From Liolophura sinensis (Eukaryota; Mollusca; Polyplacophora; Chitonida; Chitonidae): DNA of 64,000 bases. The notes below the pieces were generated by a model. The model was not told the origin of the DNA and did no database searches. It saw only the letters and a program-made list of their open reading frames with translations. The DNA is taken from the NCBI RefSeq assembly GCF_032854445.1, contig NC_088299.1:8323408-8387407 (forward strand), written 5' to 3'. Within the stretch, counting starts at the first letter, position 1. The number at the start of each line of letters is the position of its first letter. Both the position numbers and the translations under genes were made by a program. Below are positions 1 through 14,400 of this stretch, piece after piece.

Positions 1-956
1 CAAAGAATATGCATGTACATGATGGAAACAAGATCAGCTTTGGCCATGACTCTTTGTGACGCCTATAAGCACGTTGCAGCAACCTTGCCTGTGGCAATAT
101 TCACCGTAATATCACAGAATGTGGTAAAAACAAATGAAATGCGTAATAGGCACATATATATTCGAAATATTGCCCATACCGTAGCTTTATTACAAAGCTA
201 TAAATCCTTGACGTCTCATGCCTGCGCTTATATACAACCATATGGTTTGACTGATACCGTGTCAGTGTGTGCTCTACATCTAAAAAAAGTGAACCCAAAA
301 CGCGAACAAAAAGAAGTGAGGATCTTGCGTGCTGCTTGAATGGATGCAAAAAGAGATAAACATATAATGTACGCACCCAAATGGCAAGTATCCATGATAG
401 TTAAACGCCGTTACGAGTATCTGTGCCCGTCTGAGTGGAGTTTAATGAGCGCAATTAACGAGTTCATGTTGACCTCTTACACTGACATCGCGGTGCTCAA
501 CTCCTGACAAATTACCCACTTCTCAATGAGTGTCGATGCAGACAAATCACCATAGCCTGATTAACACATTGCGGTATATACTGAGTACTAACCAACATCT
601 TGTTTTTGTGAGGGCTATACCTCACTAATACAAACGAGGCTGAAACAAGCAAGAATTTGGAATCTTTCATCAAGCTTTCCAGAAAAAAGAACTCATTCAC
701 CGAATTTCAATTTGAATATTCATATAAACTTCCTAGGGAGAAAAGATGAATTCTTCATAGAAGTAAAAATCGCTCAAAAGTCCTTTGAAAAGCAAAATAG
801 GTGAGAAATGCAATTTGCCGTTTTGCCACTTTCTGGGTCATCTACAGTCAGGCACGTTTAAATGAATCGCGACAGCAAAATGTAAAGCACCATCTAGTAG
901 TTTTTTAGCCATTGTTGAGCATGCAAGGTAAGAGCTAGCTATTCTGTTCTGTAATA
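1..956. other. Intergenic DNA, nothing recognised
   Basis: Only short ORFs on both strands, with no protein family, no tandem array and no dispersed repeat that recurs elsewhere in the window. Confidence 0.6.
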
Positions 957-1030
957 GGAATCGAACCGGATGTTGGAGGAAATTAGAGACAAGGTTAGCC
1001 ACTTGGAATCACAAGGCCTCAACCTTTTGA
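957..1030 (-). repeat. Possible tRNA-like SINE head with a good B box
   Basis: On the minus strand, 957-967 reads GGTTCGATTCC, a perfect match to the RNA polymerase III B box. About 35 bp before it (in minus-strand order) is TGGCTAACCTTG, a weak A box. No folded tRNA and no recognised SINE body follow. It may be a decayed tRNA-derived SINE or a chance match. Confidence 0.25.
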
Positions 1031-1043
1031 CTGACGTAAAGCC

Positions 1044-1248
1044 GCAGTGCACAATGACCCAGGAGCCTCTTACCAATGCGATTACTGTGAGTTCAAGTCC
1101 AGATCATGCTGGGCTTCCTCTCTGGCAGTACATTTGAAGGTTTTTGACGTGGGTTTCCTCCAATCATAATGTTGGCTGCCGTCGTATATAAGTGAAATAT
1201 ACTTGAGTACGGCGTTAAAGGCCAGACAAATAAATAAATAGATAAGTA
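1044..1248 (+). repeat. SINE family A, 5'-truncated, with target-site duplication
   Basis: This copy reads from a partial tRNA-like head through B box AGTTCAAGTCC (1090-1100), a central body with the TTTCCTCC core, the 3' motif near TATACTTGAGTACGGCG, and an AAATAAATAAAT tail. It is flanked by an 8-bp direct repeat GTAAAGCC at 1036-1043 and 1249-1256, the signature of LINE-driven insertion. The A-box part is missing, so the insertion was truncated at its 5' end. Family A recurs about 18 times in the window. Confidence 0.85.
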
Positions 1249-1256
1249 GTAAAGCC

Positions 1257-1632
1257 ACTTTCGTGCCATTATGTCGTAGAGTTGAACAGGTCAGTTAACG
1301 GCCTGTGTGAAGCTAAACACACCAGATGAGTTGTTCTAAAACCGAATCAATTACACGAATGAGGTGAAATAGTTCAGTGTAAACCATACCTGCTGCAAAG
1401 CTCGTCTTTTCTAAGAGCCATGTCTCAGAGCGGTTTACCACTTAATAAGGCTTTGTCTCTGCATTGTCACAGACTGTGCATTGTTTTGGGGATAATATAT
1501 ATTGATCTGAAATGGTCGTTTAATAATGTCGTAAGAACCATGGTGTTAACAATGATAAATTATAACAACAGAGAAATGTGTGAAATAAAAAAAACAAATT
1601 AGAAAGGGTTGGGATTGAACCCAAAACCACTT
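1257..1632. other. Intergenic DNA, nothing recognised
   Basis: Contains a 60-codon ORF of no recognisable family and no repeat. Confidence 0.5.
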
Positions 1633-1756
1633 ATACGACAATGGCATGCCCGAACCCGGGGGAACCGAAAGCCATCTTCAGGTTTCCTGGCAGACCTGTG
1701 GAATAAATGAACAATGTTGAGCACGGCAATAAACATCAGTGAAATAAATAAATACT
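1633..1756. repeat. Degenerate SINE family A fragments, opposite orientations
   Basis: Positions 1633-1702 read on the minus strand resemble the family A body (CTGCCAG, CCCCCGGGTT, GTCGTATAAGTG). Positions 1720-1756 read on the plus strand resemble its 3' end (TGTTGAGCACGG followed by AAATAAATAAATA). Both are heavily diverged and may be the remains of two insertions. Confidence 0.4.
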
Positions 1757-4020
1757 ATACGTCCATCGGACTATTCGCAGAAAAGGCCTTAAGGTACGCG
1801 TTGTATTGCTGAGGTAATGAATATACAGTTACTGGAATTGTTCCCTTCTAGCGAGCTGACCAGGACACACACTGGCAGTAGACGGGTCCATGCCTCGGGA
1901 CAAAAAGAGTGTAGATGATAAGGAAAATCTATAGGTCGGTTTTCGGCTTATTCATCTTAATCATCTAATCTCTTCTGCTTGTCAGAGATAAAACTACATC
2001 CGTGATTACCAAACAATAAATGTCTCTCAGGAATGCTACAGCCTAGCGCTGGAATAATAATTACAATCTCGGTCAGGAATTATTTAGACGTTCTCTGTTA
2101 AGTACAACCCACAATCTGTGCGACGTGTTCAGGTCATATATTCACAGCCATTTCAGGTAGGCCTATAAGATTCCAAACACTTAAAATCCAGTAGTGTCCG
2201 CACTACATATATTACAGGCCCACAGCTGTTGCCTTTCTCGTGCAGACCCCGCACTCATGTTTTAAGGTTCATAAAGGTTATTTTTGACAAGGTTATTTTT
2301 GACAAAGCCTATGAAAGAATCCTTTTTATAACAAAGGTCATCAGGGGAAGTAATGAAATAAGATTACCAAACAATCAGTGTTGTTGTTGCCCTGATTTAA
2401 ATGTACATTCGTATTCACTGTCAAGTAGGCGAAAAATTCCACCAAATGTTATTTGTATATGGGCAGGTATAGCCTTTTAAAATATGAATAGGACTCCTGA
2501 ACATAAAAGCTCACATGCCATAATATTTTCAACTATAGTTATTTTATGCCAAAAAAAAAAAACAACAAAAGTTGAGAAGATTTATAGTTCAATGCTCACA
2601 TAAATAAAATTATTTCATTCCATCGAATCACCCAGAAACCGCCGGCAATAATGGTATGATCCAGTTCCTTATCTGCTCAAGCTATTACGGTGCACTTTTT
2701 ATTACATAGCAATATAAAACTCGTTTCAGGGAAAATTCCTCTAGTCCGTCAATCCTCACAGGACAATCTCACGGTATTTCAGGCACCGTGAAAAATGTAA
2801 CATGACCTTGTGAATTAATGCAATTCTAGAAATAAATCAGCCGATTCGGATAGCATCTGCAACGCCACTCACACAGCTAGTGAAAAAGCTGTTTTTTGCC
2901 ACGGTTTGCTCGTTGAACAATATCACTGTCATCAGACGTCCAGATATGAGATAATACTCATTCCTCTCGCTCCATGCAGTAATCTTGCTGTACCGACTCT
3001 TAAGGATACACATATATGTACGCATGATATGAAATTACAAACATTTTAAATTGGTCGTGAAATACGAAAGGTTTATGGACATATGAATATATTTGACATG
3101 AATTAAACGTCCTGCTACTCGGCAGAGGCGCCATTTTCCAGAATCTATTCCGGAAGTTTAGTCTTCAGTGTGTATATACAAGTTACATGTCGGTTTTGCT
3201 TCCTGAACATGAGATCTTTAGGTATAATTTGGGCTAAAAGCTGTGAAATCATTTGTTCATTACTGTCGCTTTTCCCTCATGGTTTTTTTTTGTGAAAAAC
3301 TGGTTATATTTACACATATATAATCAGTCCTCTTGCACAATACCACTAGTCAGTCCAGTTTTGACCAGCGTATATTGTTCTTGACAAAATGGCTCCAGAG
3401 ATTTTGCTACTTAGTAAAGGTGGATGCTCAATTAAATAGTGTAATTTATGCAAACACTCACTATTGAAGAAAATATACCTGTTTGAAATCCACAATCATA
3501 TAACAAACCGGAAGAAACATACATCGGGGTAAGGGCGGAACCAGAATTTCACATAATTTAGACAAAAACAACATGCATGTATGGGTGATGAAACATCGTA
3601 TTTAACAGCGAAATGGTTAAATTATTCTTTGGTCTGTTCTTGTCAAACTGGCTCCAGAGATTTTGCGGCTCAGTGAAGGTAGGGTGACGAAACAGCGAAC
3701 TAAACTTAGGCCTATCTAACGTGTGTGCCGAGAGAATTGAATTATTCCGTTCAGTCTTAGGGAGATCTGGTCAACCTTTTAAAAGGATTCGTAATGTTAC
3801 TAAAAATATCGTAACTGCCCACACACTGTTGTGAGGATATTATCTGCCTGGTGGTTAGTGGTCACCACGATTTCAGACTGTCCACGTTGAGGCCAACATC
3901 ACGAGTGACGGTAAAGAGAAGAGCGTTACTAAGTGACCAGTTAGACGATCTCAAGGTCATGAGATGCTCAAGTCTCCTGGCCTTTTTATAAACCTGTCAA
4001 CTCGTGTGTTATCTGCGCAT
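1757..4020. other. Intergenic DNA with small direct repeats
   Basis: An 18-bp doublet GGTTATTTTTGACAA lies at about 2278-2310. A segment around CTTGACAAAATGGCTCCAG at about 3370-3425 recurs in diverged form at 3640-3695, which suggests an old duplication about 270 bp apart. No coding sequence is supported. Confidence 0.5.
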
Positions 4021-4336
4021 CCCAGAGACCTGGGCCCTTTGCATTGTTTTAATATTACAGAATCATAAATGTGATGACAACACAGCATTTTGAGTAATTC
4101 TAGACCAGTGACACCTAAAAAAACTGCAGTTAACATCACTACATTTTCTGACCTAATTCTGTTTAATCCAGGCGCTAGGAAGCATGTAAGTTGCTAATGT
4201 TTAAGCATTTACATGAACAGTTAGAATAAAACCTCAACTGAGATAAACTGACAAGAGGCCGTATTTCACCGGTTACGTGTGACCATTAGCCAGCTATGAC
4301 ACTGTCGTCAGTGCTCTGGTTTTACTCTCTATGCTG
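4021..4336 (-). repeat. Family B dispersed element, near full length
   Basis: One of the most complete copies of an unnamed repeat of about 300 bp found at about 11 loci here. Read on the minus strand it runs from CATAGAGAGTAAAACCAGAG through GACAGTGTCATAGCTGGC, GGTGAAATACGGCCTC and GCAATTTATT-like sequence to an end near AAAGGGCCCAGGTC. It has no obvious terminal inverted repeats and no clear RNA polymerase III boxes, so its class (non-autonomous DNA transposon, LINE 3' piece or SINE) is unknown. Confidence 0.7.
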
Positions 4337-7300
4337 AACGCCTTAATTATATTATAGTCTTCCACTTAACTTGCATTGGAAAAACGGCTTGAGCTTGAAC
4401 AGGCTCCATTTTGTGGATTGATATTTTTCCAAGAGTATAATACCACTGGTTTTCAACGAATTTTAAATACTTTCGAGTGCGAACTCTTTTATGGCTAAAG
4501 GTAAAAAAAGTCTGCTGTATCATGTGACCTGTCAAAAATGTTAGGCCATTACTGTTGATCACATTTACGATAACATGGGCGTTTAAAAAAAGTTTCTCAA
4601 AAACTATGGAGAAAACCGAGGAGCTGAATGTTTGTTAACTTCAGAAGTTTCTAAAAGAGATTTCATTTGTGGAACTGGAACACTGTGAAACAGGTCATCG
4701 GTAATTTAATGTCAACAAAGGTTCTCTGAAACTCGAAACTCTTCTACTCTTTACTATTGTAAATACGCCACAAAGGTAATATTATAATCAACGCAACAAG
4801 TACATTCATTCCCAGCACAACTCACCTCAGGTGGCATCTGAGGTCCTTTTTCTCTGCGACAGGCAGCTCCGAAGAGCTTTGTCTGTCAGTCTGTTTGTCG
4901 ACTAGTCGGCCGATCCACAGGTTTGTCGGTTGATCGCACTGTCGGTCTGTCCAGACACTTAAATAATATGTTTTAACAAAAGCCACTCAATAAACATACC
5001 AGTGACTTTTCATCCCTATGAGCATGTGATAACGTTTAGGATTAGATCGTATGACAACGGGTATCTCCTTGTAATTGGAAGACAGCAATATGACACCAAA
5101 TACAAATGTTAATGTCCCACTAGAGGTACCCATATTCTTATCCTAAACCTGTTCTCATAACAGCCTCAGTTAATATCTGAATTCAGTTTACAATATCGCG
5201 TTAAATGGTAATCAGAGAGTCTCAATTGCTCCTCTGGTAGACTTGCTTAGTCACAGTAGAGATGGCGAAATCATGCTTACGGAATTAACATGGCGTGCAG
5301 AATATGTATAGATACATGATGCGAGATGTCTGCTGGTGATTGACATACACATCTATGCTTTCCAAATGCCACAGATTTGTAGATTAGTAATAACACAGAG
5401 AAACAAAAACCTCCAGCTTAAATTCCCATTGTCTAAGGGGGAGGGGGGCGAAGGTTACAGACAAACAAGCTGGAACATGAACGGAAATCATTTCCATACC
5501 TCCCAGTTCAGGGGACTCACTCAGACTATTCCGTCAGATTCCGCCTTCTCTGCAGACATCCTCGGACTGACACTGTGATCGTGGTACATAGATTACATTT
5601 TATCTTTTGATTATACTGAAGATACAAGCATTGGGCAATAAAATTACTTATTGCACAACGTGACGTTAGAACATAATGGGCCAGGACTGCCGTAAATCTT
5701 TCTACAGTGCATGGAAACTCCGCCTTGTGGCATGTCGTAAATGTCGTAAATGTTATTTATTTTCCGTCACGCTGTGCAGAGTTCGTTAAATTATCATTCT
5801 TGCCGGATTATAAGCACTTGACTATGCTGTCTATGAACCGAAACATATGGGGATGATTAAGCAAGAGTTACAATTTATAACGGTTTGAGTGACAGCCGCT
5901 CAAGTCCAGCGCCTCCCACTCTGAACCTGGCCCTGACCATTTCCACTTCATCGGTCAGCCATTGGGTCAATGGCCAACAGACGGTCGAGATTAGTCCACG
6001 CTAATAAAGAGTTCCTCTACATACCTGCTAAAGCCCTTGTTTATATAGTTCAACCAGTAACATTTGTACCAAATTAGTGACGACTTTATCCCTACCAGCG
6101 TCAACAAACCGGCGAAATGTGCACTGACAGTGAGAGGACTTGGTACACATAAGGCAAGCCGGTAACATCTTGTTCGACTAAACTTCTCCAAGGCAAAACT
6201 AAACGCTCAAAGGGCTGTCAAAACAAAGGATAACTGAGACGCACGGCTTTAAGACACAACTGAGAAAATAGTTATATTTAAGGCTCACAACAATTCCACA
6301 GGCCGCTCTGACATGTTAAGTGTGTTTCTCTTGAAAACTTATTTTATCCTCCAGCAATAAAACTGAATCCATTGTAGACATTTTGTATGTACGTGAGGAA
6401 ACATTCGCACACCAGTTATCCACTGTAATCGACGTTCCGGGTCAGTGGGTCAGTAATTGGAGGACCAATTGTCAAAGCAAAGCCCAGATGAACACACCAA
6501 TCAAAGATCAAAGTATATAAAGTAAGAAATTAGGACATCTTCTGAGTCTTCAGAGAATTAAAAACTAAGAGAATTTAAAACTAATGCGAACCGCATAGGA
6601 CTTGCCAGTCATGTCGTACTTTTGTCCTAAAGGGAAGATTTTCAGGGGGGAAAGCAACGATTTCCGACTCAAATCAAATAATACACACTTAAGAGGACTT
6701 GTCGTCTTGTCATGCTTGCAATGCTTTTGGACGCTTTAATAATTTCCAACTCAACCATGTACTTTATGGCGTAATAGAAACATTTCATTATTCAAAAACT
6801 TACCATAATACAGTGGGCTGGTACATTATTATACTGTAGCAGGCTAACAACACTTCATTAATCGAGATGAAAGGTTGAGCATTTCATTATCTGTGCACCT
6901 CGGGTCAGAACAGTTCTGGTATTACAAAAAGCCGTAAATTTATTACAATTTATAATCTGGATGTTGAAAAATATCTCTCTTCTCGGTGATGTATATTCAG
7001 GCATCATACCCCGTAAGGAAAGAAAAAGCACAGATTGCTAATTTACTCTGAATGTTGCAGAAATTAACCCCCCACCTTTGTGATTGAAATGAATTATACA
7101 TCTTCTCATCTACATCCGAGTCCTTAAATGACATGCAGTCTTTTTTCCCCTTACATAACATATGTTTACGTGACAAAGGACGTGGTCAAATGTATTCCGT
7201 TGAATAATTACATCTCACCTTTTTTCCCAAATCCGTGGCCGGTGGGAAACATTCCCAGGAATACAGCTGAAACAAACAAAAAATGGGATCTGTTAAAAAT

Positions 7301-7611
7301 TTTCTGAATATTTATAAGAGTTATAATATTAGAAGCTAAAACAGCTTATGTATCCGTTTCCTCATCATGGAATACATATCGAACTGTGACAATAAAAAAA
7401 TCATTCAGTGACTATATGTTATAATATATAAATAAATATGCAGGGGAATGCAAATGCTCACTGCTTTTCCTACAAAAGATATGGGGCTCTGAAGCTTAAA
7501 TAAAGACAGTCCATGTCTTGTTCCAAGTTCTCGCGATTGGGACGGCGTTAAAACTAAGAAAATAGATAATCCATATTGAAACTTTATAGAAAAGAGTATC
7601 CAGTATAAAAG
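4337..7611. other. Intergenic DNA, nothing recognised
   Basis: About 3.3 kb without a recognisable gene, array or dispersed repeat. Short ORFs of 60-80 codons are at chance frequency. Confidence 0.55.
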
Positions 7612-7660
7612 AGTACAGCACAGAAAGTAGAACTACAGAGCAGCCACAACAGTGTACAAT
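7612..7660 (+). repeat. Family B fragment (start of element)
   Basis: Reads TACAGCACAGAAAGTAGAAC then CAGAGCAGCCACAACAGTG, matching the first 50 bp of the family B copies at 24364, 43441 and 45781. The rest of the element is absent. Confidence 0.5.
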
Positions 7661-10600
7661 CCAGCTATTACGAAGCTATGCCTGGGGATTTTTATTGATA
7701 TTTTCCTTTGATAACAGCCTATGTTTAATACCCACAGCTTCTTAACCCAAAAACTCTGATAGGTAACATTGTTTTGAGTCGACTAGTTAAGAAAAGGACA
7801 TTTTTTCGAATGGTCATAATCGCCATACTTTTTCTTCAAACATGTTTAACAGACGTGACGCTTATGATAGCCGTTCGATCGTTTTCCCTGGTCAATGTTA
7901 TACTGTTAAGAAAAGCTTGATGACGCGGACATTTATATATTGGGTAGCCTAGTACCACAGACAAACTATCACAGACATTAATGATAGAAAATTTGGCCGT
8001 TATCACAGATGAAGGTTACCCTGTAACAAAAGGCCTGTTACACACCGTCTTCTATAAAGGGCAGTCGAATATTACATATGTATGTGTTTCTCTTCCTTTT
8101 CAGCTTGTCGCAAAGAGGACATTTGACCATTTCGCGACTCGCTTGATCGCACATACGCGGTAGACTTCAAGCCAGCTCGACTACAAATGCCAAAGGCATG
8201 ATCACATTCAACGCGAGTGCTTAAAGCTTCACCCACGCTACATTTTCCATGATAAAAATATGCATGTCATAAATTGCTTGGAGAACATTGTATATATAAC
8301 TATACCTTATGAACGAGCTTCCTACACTTAGTGGCAAAGTCAGAGGCACTCCAGAATACTGATCTTGCGACAGGGTAGATGATATATAAGATATGAAACA
8401 AATTTCTTGCAGCATGTTAATTTATGCTCGAGGAGTGTGCCACACGCGGGTCACGTGTTCCGTGATCTCATATCGACTACTGACCTAGATACAGCCTAAC
8501 ATGGTAATCTATCGGTAACGAAATTCATTATTGAAAGAACAGAAAACAGTATATACAGTAAAGCAATGTTGTACCCTATATAACTAAGGATTAGAAACTA
8601 AATAACCAAGTGGGTCAAAAAATTTTGTGGCTACAAGCTGAAGCGTGTTTTTCTTCAAAACGTTGAATGGTAGCCTGCATGTATTAGACCATGCGGCTAA
8701 TGTGCGTAACAAAAACACATACTGCAAGTACGGACAATTCCGAATTTTAATGCAAACAATAATGATGACGAATTGTCTATGTAAAATAACTACCAAGGGC
8801 TGGTTTATGACAAGCACAACTTGATTCGAAAGATAACACTTAATCATTCTGCTGAGAATGCGACTAACGCTAGTTTCCTTTGGGATTTATGTCTTACAAT
8901 AAGCGGAGATACCTGTCGTGACAGTCGTTATCAAAGCACAGCTGAGATATATATTGTGATTAACGGCATCTACCAATTACCAATTTTCAGCAATGGTTCC
9001 ATGGCACTGCCGCAGTGATAAGTGATAAGTGATATGATCGCGTTTGTATTCCCTGCTATGCTCGAATGTGTTATCCCTCTGGCTTGCTTTTGAATGTAGA
9101 GATCTCTCTTCAGAGCGGAACACCATCAACATGATTCACGGAATAAGACCAGGACCGCCGTGAAATGCTGGCCAAGAATTTACCAGAATGGTAAAGCAAG
9201 GGAATACTTCCTCTAAAACACAACATCCAAGGAAGGCGTTCCTTTCAGCATTGAGTGTCCAAAAAATAAGTTTTAAAGTAGCTGGTTAAAAAAAACCCTG
9301 TTTCACTAACAGAATCTGTGAAGAAGCTTTTAAAGATCAACATGCCATTATTTATGCATGTGCAGTTGTAAATTTGTTGTAGAAAAAAAACCAAGCAAAA
9401 CACAAAAAAACTATTTCCTGGTCAGGAGAAGTATGAATTAGGTTCTGAAAATCAAGCGATCATTGACCAGTGGATGTTAAAGCACCGGGTTGAAAACAAT
9501 CTCCACTTTAGCTATATAGACATCGTTGCAATCAAAGAGCTAATGAGATGCATGCTTTTGATTAGAGCAACTGATTAACTAGAATGTTACACGATGTGGA
9601 TACTCCTTAAATTTATGAGTATGCATGCTACATTCTTTGTTTCTTTCCAGCACCTTACTGGCTTTAATCATACTTTCTCAGTTCTTTGGCGTCTTTCCTT
9701 TCGTTTGTTTTAAACTTATTTTCATTAACAATCGTCAGTTGGGATAATGGACAAGTTATTGGAACTTACATGCCTTTCTCCTTTCAAATAATATCACAAA
9801 TCTTATACATGTCGGATTACAAAGTATTTTACAGGCGTTAACAAAATAACAAAAGATACAAACGTAAACAGTGAGTTGTGTTAAATATACAAAAGACTTA
9901 CAGAACCTTGGTTATAATGTGAAGGAAAGAAGATGTGTGGCATCAGAAAGCGAGAAAGTATTTTCATCCAACACTGTAGAAATCTTTTTGTTTTTATTAT
10001 ATATCTACTCACAGCATAGAAAATATATTTAGATAAGGAGGGATCATTGCCTTTTACCCTAAGCAAATTAGTATGAAGTGTTTTCATCATCGTTGCCCTA
10101 CTTGTATTATACACCGGGCAATGTAAGAAAAAAACGGGCTACATCCTCAGACGGACGTCCACATCGACGACCCTCTTTCGACGCATAGATTCTTGTGTTG
10201 AATGTTGTATGGAAATTGGCCTTGTGAATAATGACCGGAAATGTACATAATAAATGACGAATGGTTTACGAAGGTCTGAATATAGGTCGGATTATTTTAC
10301 TATAAAAGCAGCTTTTTTCAGCTTCGTTACCCTTGGCGGGTACAGGGATGGCAGGGAGAAAAGGAGAAGGGTAGGCTACCTTTCGCCCAACCATTGCCGA
10401 AGGAAGTGTGATCCACAGATGTGGATGTTGACAACTCTTACTCATTCATTTCCATTGAAGATCGCCTAAGAAATAATCCATTTGTTTGCGAGGAAAATTG
10501 GATTTGCAACTGGAGAGACGTAGAGGGCGATTTAATTTGGAGCTGGTTTTATTGACGGCAAGCTGTAATCCGGCCAAGACCAGGTCGGTTTTGGACAAAG

Positions 10601-11228
10601 GTGTGAGCTAGACACTTGTTCAGTAATTGAATCCGCCTTACTCCCAAATCTCCGCAAACGATCCTAAATTCAATCATTTTGGGCCAGCTCTATTTTTTTT
10701 AGCACTGTCAAATGACGCTATGTTGCGTTGCATTGAATATGTCACGATATCCTACGCCCTTCAAATGTTTCTTGTTGGATTCAAACGACTTTTTGCTGTC
10801 GCTTTATTCACTTTTTTATGTCGAGTCTGTTAGAGATTCTCCCACGCCAGTCTGACGAGGCAAAGACAAGGAATTGCTTTCGTTACAAAAGAATATTTAC
10901 TTTTTTCCTCGTTGAATCCTTCATGTGACTAACTTGTTACACATTGGCTCAATCAGAGACGGCGAGTATAATTTTTATTATTATTTTTTTTTTTTTTTTG
11001 GTTTCTTCCTTACCGCGTTGGAGTAAGCTTTTCATGTGACAAGGATATTTTGGTAAGTTAATTTCCTTTACCTATTGGAAGTTTTTTTGTAATTTGCCAA
11101 GCTGTTGTAGTAAAATGTAGCAGCATAAATGCGAATGCAATCTTTACGTATCAAGTCTGACATTCGTATACCATTCGTAGATCATGGAGGCGCATTCCCA
11201 CACATATATTCAGCTCAAATCACAAAAA
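7661..11228. other. Intergenic DNA, nothing recognised
   Basis: No gene or repeat family is recognisable. A poly-T run lies at about 10983-11000. A hydrophobic 68-codon ORF at 10627-10833 has no recognisable family and is not called. Confidence 0.5.
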
Positions 11229-11236
11229 AACGTACA

Positions 11237-11450
11237 ACCCAAGAGCCTCCCACCAATGCGATCGCTGTGAGTTCATGTCCAGCTCATGCTGGATTCCTCT
11301 CCGGTAGAATGTGGGAAGGTCTGCCAGCAACCTGTGGATGATCGTGGGTTTTCTCTGGACTCTGCCCGGTTTCCTCCCATCATAATGCTGGTCGCCGTCG
11401 TATAAGTGAAATATTCATGCGTAAAACATCAACCAAATAAATAAATAAAT
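11237..11450 (+). repeat. SINE family A, 5'-truncated, with target-site duplication
   Basis: Contains the degenerate B box AGTTCATGTCC, the body with GGTCTGCCAGCAACCTG, the CGGTTTCCTCCCATCATAAT core and an (AAAT)n tail. The 8-bp direct repeats AACGTACA at 11229-11236 and 11451-11458 flank it. As in the copy at 1044, the A-box end is lost, consistent with incomplete reverse transcription. Confidence 0.88.
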
Positions 11451-11458
11451 AACGTACA

Positions 11459-14400
11459 CATAGATGTGGAATATTACTACAGTACTGTGATCATTTTAAT
11501 TTGTCTTTCAAAGGGTGTATACCGTTTTGGGCGTTAGATATACCCAGAAGGTTTCAGAATCAAAGTTTTAAATTCCCACATTTGTATTCTACCCGCTGAC
11601 CACGAAGGTGCGTCCCAAGTCTACAATCGCAAGACTCAATTCCAAAACAACACAAAAGCCTCTCTGGATGGTAGATGTATCTGTATATATGGGTCTACCT
11701 ATTCTCTTACAAAGCGCTGCGCTGCTAATTTATATACTCGATAAGTCCTAGCGAGCCCTGCATACTGTTTGCTCGGCGCACAGGGTCCAAGGGGTACCGT
11801 GTCAAATCGCAATGGATGATTGCTAGTTAATTCTGACATGCAGTTAACAGGCAGAGAGCTGGAACAAATGCTTTGCATATATACAATTCCACAAAAGACA
11901 CATCTGTTCAGATATGATAGCCAGGGTCATAGACAGGCCTCCGATATCTCGGGCAATTTTTACGCAACCATAAGCCGTCTGGAAAAGCCTTCCATCTCTA
12001 ATTGAATCGATCCATCGGGAGTGTCATTCAACATTGTTTCGGTATTATACTCCCGCATGACATACTCGGGACCTTTAGCTGGTTCGGGGACACGAGGATC
12101 TTATTGGCCGATTCTGAGCCGGAAGTAGACGCCGGTCATCAATAATGGGTCTAGCCGTTTAGGAATTCTGGGAAAAAGGGGCTATTATACAGGCAGCAGC
12201 TTATAAGTTCTGTAAATAAATCCTTAGATTCGATTATGGAGTTCAAGGCTCAGGCGGTTTCCATAAGCTATATTGGTGTTATTTTGGCTTAATTTGGTTT
12301 ATCCCTTGTGCTCATTTGTGGAAGACTATATGCGCTCATATGCCCTGTATAAACAGGCTGGTCGGAAATGGTCCTCGGAATATTCCTTCAAAGCTGAAAA
12401 ACGAGTAATGGTATGGTGCCATCGAATCCAGAGCAGCCTGCAGCCAAACTTCACAGGTCGGTGAAAAGCTAAATAAAACACATCCTTCTTAACCGTGATC
12501 CTGCATTGCATTCTACACAGATCTCATAGAGGAGAACAAAAGAAGTGTATATATTAAGGCGAAAGATGTAGTAAAGTTCCTTATCCTTCTTTGTGTTGCA
12601 TTACTTTTGTATAAATACGATATAACAGTTATTAAAGTCCAGATAAACAAAAGTCTTAGCAATCTGTTTTTTCTTTATGTATATGATTTTTGCTCAACAG
12701 CATACCCAGAATTTTTGGCTTTTACGATATCAAGCAGTATTATTGGGTTGAGAAAACTGGACTGCCTTGAAGAAACCATGTACAGACCTTGTCAGTATGG
12801 TTTTTAGTAATTCTATCAAGTAATTTGTTCAGCAATACAGGAAATGTCTTTCTCTGGTGTTTCAAGTAGTGACAAGCCGTTTACCAGTGTGGGTAACAAT
12901 AGACACCGACATGTCCTTCGTGGTCCAGTACAATCAATGGCAAATTGCTTGATACGATAGAATGGTCAAACAAAAATAACGTCATATATACTCAAGAAAC
13001 TGGAGTTCCTTTTGGTTCAGATACAAACTGACACAACTAGTCTTGCATGTGATCTGCACGCAGTAGCCTTTTCATTATGCAGTTCGTAAAAGAAACCAAA
13101 GCCCAGGGAAGAAACTTTAGTAAGGATTTCAAGGTTAAGTAAACGAGTCTTACTACTACCACATATAAAATATTGTCATGGAAACTATTACAGCACTAAG
13201 CACTCCTAGACGCCTTTCTCTTGTTTGCTGTAGCACGCGGAACGTAACACAATGCAGTTTATATTGTGGTACAGCAAGAGCAGTTTACTGTTCTATTTTC
13301 GAATCTGTAGAGCCGTTCTGAGACATATCTCACCAGATCTCTTCTCTCTTTAAAAATGACTGTTTACAGTGTTTTTGGAAGCTTACTGGATTCTCCAGGA
13401 AATAATTCGGCTCCCAGAATATTGATGTGTTATCCAAAGTATAATAAGAGAGAGCCTGCAAGAAGCGATGTTTTTGTCCAGTCGAAATTTTGAAGTTCAG
13501 TATAATGCTTATATAATGCGTGTGAGCCAAAACGTTGAAATCAAGACAGTTTTGTCTGAATTTAAAACTACCTAGACCTGACAAACTTCAATTCGTATAT
13601 AAATTAAACGAATAAGCCTTAAAATGAAATTTCAAACTATGACTTTTCAAAACCAACAGTGTGGGATCGGCCCCTGTCAAATGATATGTTGTCGAAGAAG
13701 ATGAAGTCAGTTACTCATCAGAGTTTAGCCGATCGACATGTGTGTATACCGTGAATGCTAGAGCGACGCTGTGAGTCGGCAAACGTAGCAATCCCAGACT
13801 GTAGCCAGTCATTAGTTATTTATCCTCCGTGAAACTTGACAGAGAATCCTGTGTGACTTCATTATTTTCCTTCCCCCACGAGGATCGCACCATGACTCTC
13901 CGGCTGAAGAATTCAAACATTTTTAATTACGTAATTTCTCGCAAGGTATAACGCTAGGCGGTAATCAATTGTTTGAATAATTTAAACGCGTTCTTTATGA
14001 GACAGGCCCTACAAGAAGAAGGACCACTTTGGGATTTGTAAGAGTGAATAAATAAATAAATTCTTGAGGCCAAACAAGGAGCACTAAATCCCACGTCTGT
14101 ACTTGGCCAACGCTTAATCTAATTTGTACAGAATAGCCGCGAGCCAATGCCGCACAGTTCATCTGAATATATAGTGAAACACGTTCGAACAAAAACGTAG
14201 GTAGAAGTTACTGATTCCGGAACAAACCGACAACACACATTCTTGTAAATAAATCATCAGCATACGTGATTAGCTATGTAAGTTAACATGATCTTTGGGT
14301 TGAATTTTGCTTTATGTCAGAATTTAAACCACGTAGGTTATACATCAACCAAAACCTTAAATTTATATCAGATCTCGATCATAACGTTCTCAAAGATTTC

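Noticed and set aside
957-1030. tRNA gene from a perfect B box
   Set aside because: No cloverleaf can be drawn; kept only as a weak SINE-head candidate.
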